Source: Diplolepis rosae (lineage: Eukaryota > Arthropoda > Insecta > Hymenoptera > Diplolepididae). Taken from it: a stretch of 64,000 nucleotides of DNA. Positions 25,601-37,600 of this stretch are shown piece by piece. The stretch is taken from contig JAPYXD010000259.1 of the NCBI GenBank assembly GCA_030998225.1, positions 5,441,001 to 5,505,000 of the forward strand. The letters run 5' to 3'. Under the pieces are notes generated by a model that searched no databases, was not told the origin of the DNA, and worked only from the letters and a program-made list of their open reading frames with translations. Numbering within the stretch: the first letter of the stretch is position 1; each line of letters opens with the position of its first letter. The translations under genes were made by a program, and so were the position numbers.

Positions 25601-28600
25601 AGCCTATGTGGGAAAAAATTTATATAAAAAAAATCAAGTTTTCATCTCACTGTATACACGCATAATATGTCACGTTATCTAAACTTTCCCCATTTTTTTT
25701 ATACAGAAATACTGTTTATACCCCTTTAAAATTATACTTTATACCAAAAAAATTGCAATATACAATTTCATGCATGAATTTAAATTTAAATTTTATACTT
25801 AGAACATTTAATTCCAACTTTCCAAAATGTTTTTCTGGTATTCAGAAATTTACGTTATATGAAAAAAATATTTACCTCGAAGTAATCTTAAAGTTTCTTT
25901 ACCTACACTCTCTAAACCTGAATCAGTGAAATAGTCACTAATTATATTAGTGAAAATATATCAACTCATGAATCAGTGCCCTGCTTTGATTTAACTGAGA
26001 AATCAGTGAACGCGTCACGTGAACATAAATTTTGAATTCCCGAATTCAAAAATTTCATCTACACTTTACTGATTTATCGTCCCTTAAAAATAATAATAAT
26101 TACGTAATTTCGTTTTAGTGTAGTTTAGCCTAAAATAAACGAGTTCATCGATCGTTAAAATATATTGCTGGTTTTATTACTCCCACCTGAAGATTTCACT
26201 GATTCAATAAGTGAGTTCAATCTATTTCACTGATTCATCAGTCGAATTTCACTGATTCTCAGTGAAAGACCTATAACTGCTGCCATCAGTGAATAGTCAC
26301 TGCGAATCAGTGGACGTTCACTGATTCAGGTTTAGAGAGCATGTAAAAACGAAATGATAATTACTTAAACTTTTATAAAAGTAATCATATATTAGCAAGC
26401 CCCCCCCCCCTTTTTTTGTCTGTATTTTTTAGATTGATAATAAATCACTGATGAGGGCTCCGATCAGAGCCGAAACGTCTGATTATGTAAAACGCTGAGT
26501 TTTTATTAACCTTGGACCCTAAAGCCAACTATCAACATCAACACATTTCTTCAATTAAAGAATTTTATTTTAAAAATCAGAAACGGTGAAGTTGTGGGAA
26601 ATCTTTTCTCTGAAAAAATGATTCATGATTTACTAGAATCGCATAATTTTAAAAAATTTGGTAAGAAGCGATAAAAAAAAGTTGGGTCAAAAATAAAATT
26701 TGTTAATAGAATTATTTTTCTGTGTTTCAAGTTTTTTTCATGCAAAATAATCTTTTCTCTTTTAAAATAGCCCTTCAATAATAATATTAAGGCAGGTTGA
26801 AAGCAAAATTATCTATTTTTTCCTGGGGTATAATTTTCGTGGATGAAAACTACCTTAAAAAAATTTAAGAATCGGAATCAAATTTTCGTTTGATATAGTT
26901 GACCGGCTTTCAAAACGCCCTTAATCTAAAAATCTTAGTTTCATTTGGATTGAACTTTCTACGATTATTCTGAAGTTTTGAAAATCAAAATGAAATTTTC
27001 GACTAAGATGACCGGTTTTAGTAATTTCAGTTACAAATCCTCATTAAATTTTAATAAACGGAAAGTTTACATTTTATCCGTTCACTTCAGGGTTTAACGT
27101 TCACACTTTATCACAATTAAACCGTAAAATCCACTGATACATTAATACTATCGGTGAATTTAGATATATTAAAAAAGCGCATATATTGAAAGTGGATTTC
27201 GACCTACTGATATTAGAGCCCAACATGCAAATTGCTTGCCGTCGTATTCATCATGCAGCGCTCCGAATACGTTCGCATAAGAATGAATACTTTTTTTATC
27301 TGTCGAGTCTTTGAATAAATTAACTAAAAAAGATTTCATTAGGATGACGTCAGATTATTCTATAATACAAAAAGGAAAGTAAACGTTCCGGCCACAAATG
27401 TGGCCCCTCTTCGAAGTAGCCAATTTTTATAAATCTTTAAGTTCCAATCGTACAATAAAGGCCTTGATAATTATAATTATTTGTAAAAATACTTTGACTT
27501 TTTATTTTTTTGTGACCTTTTTGTTGGACAAGAATGATTAAAAACATGCAAGGAAACTTAAGAGTCAGGTAGATTTTATATTTTATAGATGTCTGAAACC
27601 AGTCCCTCCGTCACAAATGAACAGATTGAAGGGTATCCGTCCTCGAATAAGTGTGTGTGTGTGTTTGTTGTGTGTAAATATGTGTGTGTATGTGTATCCG
27701 TGTATTTTGGGTCGCCACAAGTGAACTAACGCTCTTAATTTACGGTTTTCTTTTCATTCGAAGAGTGTCACGAATAATAGTTCGCTTGCAAAAACTTTTA
27801 GTAGAAAACATTTCTTTCCCTTCTCGCGTTATTCATTTTGTTGTAATTGTTCATAACTTCCGTTCTTTTATTAAAATTGCACGGTTTTGAATTGAAAAAA
27901 ATTATGGCGATTTTATTCTAACAGTTGAGTTTTGAAGTTAATCAGTAAGATTCATTCGGTATAACATATTTTACTGATCAACTGCAGTGACAATTTTACT
28001 ATTTTTCAGTAAATACCACTGATTGTCAGTGGAATTTCAAGTGATGGGAAAGAGTAACTCATTTATAGCCATTTCACCAGTAGAATCTCACTGATACGAA
28101 AATTTAGAGAGTATTTTCTCCAAATTTCAATCAGTAACTCAATTCTGACCATAAAATCAATTTATTATGACTCATTTCACAGTTAATTTAATTAAAAATC
28201 AACTGATTTACAGCTAAAATTCAATTACTAATTCAAAACAGAAAAAAGTCTACTCTTAATTTTAATTAGTTGTTTTTTTTTGTTTACTAACTTTTACAAG
28301 TAATTAAATTCTAGCAAAAAATCGGACAATTTTTAATTATTTTTTAAGGTAATGTGACTTAAAAAAACTGATTTAACAGATAAAACTCAGACACTGTTTG
28401 AAATTGGTAAAAAAATGGGATTAATTAAAATTAAGAGGAGCTTTTTTTAACTAATGATATAAGATTAATTCTTACAAAATTATTATAGGAATATATTTCA
28501 TAAATTATTATTTAACTCTGAAATTCACTTTTCTGTAATTGTGAATTATCTTAATTCTTTTGTTGAAATTGCGCGGCTGTTCATTAAGGGAATTGTGTCA

Positions 28601-31600
28601 ATTTAATTTCAACACACTTTTACTTTAGCGACGGATACAGTGTGAATACTTACGCTAGTATCGACTTAAAGTGCACGGCACACATACACACTTACGCAAA
28701 AACGGATTTATCTACTAGAATAAAAAAATTTAAAATATATTTGTAAAGATAATTAATTAGTAAATCTTGATTAATATAATTTCTTGAGGTTTATAAAATT
28801 ATCCTTAACGATTTAGTAAATAAAACAAATTGAAATGAATCAAGGTTCTGAATTTGTGAAAATATGGTTTTCTACACATTTGAACTCAAACTAAATAATC
28901 CCCATACAAATAAATTCGGATTGAAAAGAATTTGAATGCAATTTTTGATGTATTTTTACGAGTTAAAATAAAAAAAGTATTTTTTATGCGAAATCGTACT
29001 GACAAATTTATAAGAATTCGCTGCCTGAAAATTACGTGCGAATTCATACGAATAGAAGATTAGAGTATAGAATTAGTTAAGAATCAGTATGAAATTTCAC
29101 TGATGAAATACCTAAAAGGTAGTTATTCTTTTACTTCAGTGAAAACTTTACTGGCAATTAATGTCATTCCATTGAAAAACAGCGAAATAGTTATTAAAGT
29201 TTATCAGTTAAATTTGATTGATTAATTGAGTTTTACATATCTACTTCAGTGCCAATTCCTGGCGAAAGTATCGGATTGAAATTCATTCCGAGTCAATCAG
29301 AACTATTCTGATTCATTCCGATACCTGTATTCGAGCCAATGCGAATCATTCCAAACCAATCCGAAAAACGTTTTGTATCTGGTTTGATGAAAAACGATCA
29401 AAAATCAATCCGACTTAATTCGATTAATTTCGAGAGATCAATCTGAAAGAATCCGGACCAATCCGAAACCAAGTTTTCAATCCAAATCAATCCGAGCTCG
29501 GATTGATCCAAACCGAATTTTGAATCAGAATTAATCTGAATCGTTCCGACCTCATATTCATTCGGATTGATTCTAATTGAAAATTCGGTTTGGACCAATC
29601 TAAAATCGGATTTATTCGGATCGATGTTTCGGAATTAATCGGATTAAGCCGGATTGATTTTCGACCGTTTTTCATCAAACGAGATACAAAACGTTTTTCG
29701 GATTGGTTCGGAATGATTCGCATTGGCTCGGATGCAGATATCGGAATGAATTTCAATCCGATATTTTCGCCAAAGATGTTACTGCTTTTTATTAAAATAT
29801 CACCGAATGTGTTCTTGACGATGGAAACAGATTTTGAGAAAAACGAAATTCAACGGATTTTATCTAGCTGAAGAATAGGGATTAATTAAATTCAAAAAGT
29901 TTATACTGGAAAATCGAATTAACATATTAAGTATCTATAATAAAATATTACTTCTTAACATGTACAACTTTTCTTGAACACTGGTTATTTATAAATCCAA
30001 TGTTTTTTTAGATAGGTATCCAATAAAAATGAAAAATTTCACTGGTGTTCAGTGGTATTTCACTGACAAACTGTGAAGTTATCACTTAAGCAGATCAGTA
30101 AAACTCAATTGGTAAAACAGATTGTACTGATTACATTGAGTGAAGATTGCACTGGTTTTCAGTAAAATACCACTAATTTAGCCATTGGATAATATGGATC
30201 CTTCTCGTACAAAATATTATATTATTTTCATATCAAGTGCGGAAAAGTGTTTTGCGTGCGAAAAGTTGGTTTTCCCGCATTTGAGCGGTAAAATTTTGAG
30301 TTTGTTTTAATTTTCCGCACTTGTGTGGGAAAATCAACTTTCCGCACGCAAAACGACACCATAAAAGGCTAATTTTTGGTGTAGGGCTGACAAAAAAGTT
30401 ATTTTGCAATAACCTATTTTCTCATTAATTAAAAATAATAAATACACAATAATCTAAACATGCAAATAATAATTTTAAAATTGATACTAATTGAATGTAT
30501 AAGTAGATTGAAAAATCGATATTATTGGGTTAAAATTAAATACCTGAGGGTCCCATGACAGCCAATAATTCCCCTGGCTTAACCACTCCGGAAACATCTC
30601 GAAGAAGAACCCTATTTTCTTTAACCACCTGCAATCCTCGGAAGACCAATTGAATAGGACGGGAATCTAACGGACAAACCAATTGCAGTGCCGAGTTTTC
30701 AACCCTGTAATGAAAAATAATATGGCTCTTTATGAAATAAATAAAATACATAAAATATATTTTTTCTACTAGGGAGTCAGAAAATGGATTTGTTTGCCCC
30801 GCACTCACACTCGCAAAATATTTTTTTTTCTTAATTGCACAATATACTATAGAATAACAAACTTAATACGTCGTAAAATGATTCATTATTTCAATCGAAA
30901 ATTTTTATTTCAGTTTTCCCTTACACAGAAAAAGAAAATAGCAATAAGATGTATCTTAAATGGCCAGATGCATAATTGGAAGACAATATAATAAATAATA
31001 CGTTTTTTTTTTTAATTTTACCATTCATCTATCGAAAAATGAAACAAAATGGTAAATCGTTTAATGAGAGTAATAATACTCGCAGAAATAAAATGTATTA
31101 CTTTTTTTCTTAATGACATGTCATTGACGTGACTTTATCCAATATTTTTCATCCTTCCCATTCTTTATTTCATAACTCGAATGGATTTTCTTGACCTTGA
31201 TATTTCTTTTACGTTTATCTGCTATGAAAAATCCACTTTAATTATTAATTAAAGGGCATGGCATTAACGCGACTTTATCAAATAATTTTTGTGCTTCCCA
31301 TTCTTAAATTAAAAACCCTTAGAGCCCTTAAAGATCTATCTGTCAATTTAAAATAGCAATTTTTGCTATTTCCCCGTGTGGAAAAGTTTTCTGACACTTT
31401 AGACTGAATTTGTGCCCAGATCTGGCTTTGTCGTATCCGAATTGGACCAGAATTGTCTCAAACTAGTTTTCTATGATTTGTAAATTTTGAATATAAGTCA
31501 TATCAAAAGCGTTGTTTCATATATAATATATATAAACTTCCTTTGATTTCAAAAATATATTTTTAAGTTATTTTTTTATGCCCGCTAAGTAAGTTTATTT

Positions 31601-34600
31601 TTTATAATTTTGAGTTGAAAGCAGCAAATCTGGATTTGCTTATACGGAGAAAAATGGAGATCAGAAGAATTACTAGATAGCAGAAGAGAGAATCATGCAG
31701 TTTGGGAATGAGTCGTATACTGTTCAATAATATTTTTTCTCTTTTAGTAATTATTTCTGTTTTTTAGTAATCGTTCATATTCCTATGAACTCCATTTTTC
31801 TCCGTGTAGAAAAACACATTCTGCTTAACCCTTTGAGGGGCAGCGTATCATATATGATACACCAACCTTTTTTCAGTTTTTTATCCATACCGCGACCATT
31901 TTCAGCTCAATCGTTCTCGAATAAACTTCTACACCATCATTAGTACTTAGGCTTCATAATGATTTGTTTGAAAATTTATTTATTTAATTATTTATAAACA
32001 ATCAAAGGCGGAAAATTTTCAATTTTATCAAAATTTGTATAAAATGGCAGATTCAATATGGCGGCTATTTTAGGTTAGAATTGCGGTTTTCTGAGTAATT
32101 CACTTGGAAAAAGGTATAAGGGGATGTACGGGCTTGCTCATCACGAATGGCGGACCCAATATGGTGACTATTTTAGGTTATAATTGCAATTTTCTATGTC
32201 CACGTTGTTTGTTCCGGGTCACGCAGAGAGGAGAGAACTGGAGAGGTTTTTTTGTGGAATCAGCAATCTTTGATCCGGTTCAATCTGTGAGAGTATGATT
32301 TTCGACATCAAATTCGCTATCTCAACTCCGGAAGGATTGAATTAATATTATAAGCTATTATAAAATTATTATGAATGTCATTATTTTGAGTCCATTTTAT
32401 CTATCCTCCTTATTTGCATTCGATTCCGCCATTTTGAATTTTGAAATTCAGATACCGGATTCGTGATCAGCGACCCCAAAAACCTATGGAAACACCATTG
32501 ATACCCATTGCAAGTCTAGCACAAAAATGTGCCCCTCAAAGGGTTAACGCCAGATTAGAATTTAGTCAGACTAGATAAAGCCATATCAGTGCCAGAACAT
32601 TTTTCCACACGGGTTTTTTTTCCCCGTGTAGTAATAAACTGTGTTTTAATATCCAGAGAAATCTTCTCAGTTTATAAAAAACCAACTATGCAGAATAAAT
32701 ATTGATATAATCCAAAAACTTTCAAAAACTGTGAATTAATTAAAAGATCATTTTGACCCAAAATATATTTTTAAAAGAAATGTACACCAAAAATATAGTT
32801 CAATAAAATTTATAGAACTGCGTTCAAGAGTTGAGGATACAGGCATTTACGGAAAAAACTTCTAGAAAATTTACAGAACTTTTCAGAATAAAATGTAGAA
32901 CTTTCAATAATTTTTCCTGAATGTCCTGCATTTTATTCTGAAGAGTTTTGTAAATTTTCCAAAACTCTGTTCCGTAAATGCCTGTACCCCCAACTCTTGC
33001 ACACTTCTATAAACTTTATTGAACTTTTTTCACGTATATTGTTGCCTCTTCCAGAACTCGTTGAAATCAATTTTTGTTATATTTTTTCTGGTTTATAAAA
33101 AGCGTTATTTAGTTCAAAATCATGTCAATGGGGTGAATAAAAGAAATTTTTTATTTTTGGAGCAGTAAATAGTGTAGAATTTTGAAAATAAGAAAAAGTT
33201 TTATTGGTATGAGGTCAGATTAATTTTTAAAAATATAACAGAAGGTAAGCTTTGATCATAAATGGAAGTTGACTGAATTCTGAAAAATATTAAACTCTTA
33301 AAAAAAAAAATTTATGACAAATATTAAAACAAAATTTGTCTAAAAAATGTTCAAAATCATGATAAAGAGGCACAAAATCGAAAATCCACAGAATGTAAAC
33401 TCTTTAGAACCAGTAATTTACAAACATCACGATAAGAACAATTCTTTTTTTAACGCTTTGTTATCTTTGCTTCTTTGTTCTCCCAAACATGTCCCAACAT
33501 AATAGAATTTTTAACTTTCGTTATATCAAAGGCGGTTTGTATTTAGTTAGCGATATGACTTGAAAGAATTTGACGCTTAACACCATTAGAAATTACTTAT
33601 TTTCTACTGGGAACTATAATTATGTCAAGTTTTAATATTTTAACTGGAATTTGAAAGTATGAACAATTTTTCAAGCCTTTATTTCTAGTTTTTAGTCAAT
33701 TTTATGGAATTTATTCTCATACAAGCTTTTCACAAGAAATAAAGCACTGGATACAAGTGATTTTGAAAATACTGATTCTATGTTAAAAAATTTAATTCCC
33801 AATTCATTTTAAGGCCAAATGTAAGTAATGATTGGACTCAATGGAGAGAGCGGAGGATAAAGAAACCTTCATAACGATGAATTGCACGCGTTATACACTG
33901 TACAGTGCAACTGAATTGGGCACACGGTCAGGGATCTTTTAATCCGCCAGGATTATTGGGCACACGACCTTTAAGAGTCCCTAAAACTAAAATGAAATAT
34001 TTAAATCATCCCATATGGTCAATCCAATCGTTTGACTAAATTTCTCGATTTCAATAGTTTTAAAGAAATAATAAAATAACATCCAACTGTTATACTTCTC
34101 AATACGGAAAAAAACGACATAAATTTTTTGAAATTTTCAAAAATATCACAGCTTATGAAACTTTATATTTTTACTCAACGATCATTTTATAAAAATGATT
34201 AAAATCAACTAAAAACTTTTCAAGATATTAAAAGAGAAAAAAAAATCAATAAAAAAGTTGAAAATCCAATTATTTTACAAAATTTTCTAAACTTTTGGAA
34301 GTCATCAAGTGGATTGAGGCAGTGACACATTAAAAAACGTTATGAATAACGGGTGCTGCGATGTTTCTTTTTTAAAATGAGGCTCTCACTATCAGAGATC
34401 ATATTTCCCTATTTAGAAACAAATATTGATAAGACAATATCTTTTAACTTTAATATGTTGCAATTACATGATTAAGACACAAACATAAGCGTGGAAACGA
34501 AAACAATACAGAATTACAAAAATATTTATGTATGAATGAGAATATGAGAAATCTAGGAGGATCTTTGTTTAAAAGAATAAAAACATGGAATGGCGGTTCG

Positions 34601-37600
34601 ATTCCTTCTGAATGCAATTTTTTAAATGCAAATTCAACAAGCATTTATCGTTTCTTAAAACTTTCTCTAAATCTGAATCAGTCAAATTTTCATTGTTTGA
34701 ATCAGTGATTTGCCGTTTTACTGATTCACCAATGTGAAATATTTTTCACTCTTTAATCAGTTAATTTTCACTGAATGAATCCGTGAAAAATCGTTTTACT
34801 GATTAAATCAGTCATTTTACACTGAAGTAATCAGTTAAATTCTGACTGATTCACAATAACCTCTTTTTAGCTATTTGAAAAAGTTGAATTTCACCGATAA
34901 TCAGTAGATTTTTACTGATTCGGATTTAGAGAGTGATTAAAAGTTGCTGCGAATTTGTTTCGGATTGGCTCCGGAAGGGAATTCGAAATGGTACGGAATA
35001 GTACGGATTGAATTTCTATCCGTAACTTCCACCAGCGCAGATCTACATTCGTTAATCTGATAAAAAAAATTAGTAAACTTGTTTTCCTCATAAAAATCCC
35101 GAACCTTTAAAGTGGATTGTATTTTTATGATTTTAATTAATATATTAATATTATTTAATTGATGAGTTATACACAGTATAGACTGAGATGATTGGTGAGG
35201 GGATTATTTGTATAAAAGAGACCAAATATCGACCCAAAGTTCATCAACCTTTACACCTCCTCCACCTCAATTTACTGACTCCACATCTCACTTCTGTATT
35301 AACCAACTTTTAATCGAGTTAGCAGACCTCCCCACCCCTTCTGTATCTCCCGTTTTACTTTTTGTTAGCTACTGTCACTGTCTATATATTTGAAAATTGC
35401 CTGAAGTCTAAAAAACTCGCACAGTGAAAAAAACCACAGCAAAAATTCCCGTTAAATGTCTATAAATTTTAAATAGAATTGAGGCTTTTAGAGAAAGAGG
35501 TCTGATATTTAGCTTAATTATTTTTACATTCTTATCACATGACAGAATATTATATTTGTGAAATTTAAAACTAAAATTTTGTATTCAACTAAAAAAAAGT
35601 CAAAATTTAATCACCGAATATATTCACTTGCGGGGGTGGTTTATTTTTATAGAGAAACTTGTAAAATTTTAAAGGGAATTCGAGTTGAAATCAAATTTTC
35701 ATACTAATTTTATTTAGTGACTAATTTCTAGCGATTTGAATAGTTGATTTAACTGTTTTCTGAGTGCATTTTACGCAAGTTATTAAATAAATTAGTGAAG
35801 AAATTAATAATGACTGAAATTAGAAGAGGAGCTCTCTAAATCTGAATTTGTGACCCACTTCTGACTGGGCAATCAGTGATTTTTCATTGATTTTCAGTGA
35901 AAAATCACTGATTTTGTATTCAACTAAAAAAAAGTCAAAATTTAATCACCGAATATATTCACTTGTGGGGGTGGTTAATTTTTATAGAGAAGCTTGTAAA
36001 ATTTTAAAGGGAATTTGAGTTAAAATCAAATTTTCATACTAATTTTATTTAGTGACTAATTTCTAGCGATTTGAATAGTTGATTTAACTGTTTTCTGAGT
36101 GCATTTTACGCAAGTTATTAAATAAATTAGTGAAGAAATTAATAATGACTGAAATTAGAAGAGGAGCTCTCTAAATCTGAATTAGTGACCCACTTCTGAT
36201 TGGGCAATCAGTGATTTTCACTGAAAATCAATAAAAAACAACTGATTTCCCAGTCAGAAGTGGGTTACTGATTCAGATTTAGAGATAGACTTTACTTTAT
36301 TTTCTTACCCGATTATGTATTTATTGAATTTATTAAATCTTGAATTATGGCCCTTTCAATTTATATAACTTACAATTTACTTACAATTCAGGAGGTCTTG
36401 TTTCGAGATAAAAGTTATGTGAAAATTGTACGATTGATCTGGATATTCGGGGAGTTTAAGAAGTTCCATCCTGAAATGAACCCTTTCTAACGGGACTACC
36501 GAGTGAAAGCAAAATCCTTACTGAGACGATTCGAATTGAGCGCAAAGGAAATACATCTGAACGCGAAGCGCGAGGTTCGATCCACACTTTGAAGCCAAAT
36601 AGCGAAGATAAACCTCGCAATAAGAAAACCCGCCTAAAATTTTACAATTTGAGTGTCAACCTTATTCTTTGAATTTGAATCAGTGAGATTTCACTGATCG
36701 AATAGCTGGAGATACGTCACTCTTTCACTTCAGTGAAATTTTCACTGAAGTGAAATAGTAACTCATTTCTAGCTATTCCATCAGTGAAATCTCACTGATT
36801 CGAATTAAGAGAGTATAGAAAAGAGTATTTATAGTATATTTTCTTGATGTAAATGCTCTTTACAATAGAATACAATAAATAACAATAAACCACCATTTTC
36901 ATTTTGTCTGAAAAATTAAAACTACTTGTTAAATTTTTCACAACTGTTCGAATTCTAGCAAAGAACTTAAATTTTTTGTAAATTTGATTTTGAAATTCTT
37001 CAACAGATGATGATATCTTAGCAAACAGAAAGTTTTTTTTAAAAATTGGATTTCATTCATGAAGGGATTTTTGCTAATCTTTTCTTTCTAGGAATGTCTC
37101 TAATATTTTCCGATGGATTTATCAGCGCTGACTATAAATCTGAAGTCAAAAATGTCCTATCACGTCACGTTTCTGAGACAAATGAGGTTTTATGGGGCAA
37201 AAATCACGATTTTGACCATTTTCATGACATTCTAGTAAAACGTGCAAAAGCTTGAATTCATTTCTGTGTATATAATCCATGGAAATAAATGAAGAAATGG
37301 AAATCGGGAATGATTACTGGAATTTCGACAAAATAATTTTAAGTTTGGTTATTTCCAACTGATTCTCCAATAAACATAAGAGAAGGTAATGTCGCTTGGC
37401 AATGATTACTGGGATTCAGTAATCATTGCCAATCTGCGTCACATTCTCTTATGTTTATTGGGGATTTGTTTATTAATATATTTTTGTAAAAAACTGTTAA
37501 TTTCAATACTTTTTATCTCTACAATTTAAACTCTAATTTAAAATTTAATCTTTTAACACTGCAACTTTACGAGAATAGTGTCAGTAAAAAATTTTAAAAT

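Larger units (their letters stand above)
23888..26553. mobile_element. 2.67-kb element with inverted hammerhead-bearing ends (Penelope-like terminus family), copy 2
   Basis: Flanked by a 12-bp direct repeat ATTAAAGAATTT (23876-23887 and 26554-26565). Arms of about 160 bp (23926-24088 and 26395-26553) are reverse complements out to poly-G/poly-C tracts. As in copy 1 the left side has an extra tail beginning near ATTCAT and GGACTTG. Both arms have intact hammerhead-like cores. The interior has AT-rich degenerate repeats and two MITEs, no reverse transcriptase or endonuclease. Lies in ABCG intron 2. Confidence 0.78.
23514..26858. mobile_element. Palindromic MITE, AGGTAGT family, copy 3, split by a younger insertion
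   Basis: The left half 23516-23887 and right half 26554-26856 together match the copy at 15395-16020, including TTTCAGCCATTAAAGAAT at the break. Excision of 23888-26553 and one copy of the 12-bp target repeat restores a MITE of about the expected ~660-680 bp. Confidence 0.85.
31372..32613. mobile_element. Inverted-repeat element, TIR CCCGTGTGGAAAA, with two nested MITEs
   Basis: CCCCGTGTGGAAAAGTTTTCTG-like left end and its mirror ending at 32613. Nested inside are a CACGGAGAAAAATGGAG-ended MITE (about 31645-31805) and the TTAA-flanked element 31829-32543. Confidence 0.72.

Noticed and set aside
24090..26394. Reverse transcriptase inside the hammerhead-ended element
   Set aside because: No open frame of useful length and no RT or endonuclease motif on either strand.
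29398..29871. Three overlapping 66-93 codon frames on both strands
   Set aside because: Shadow frames of a palindrome built from ATTCGGAT-like motifs.
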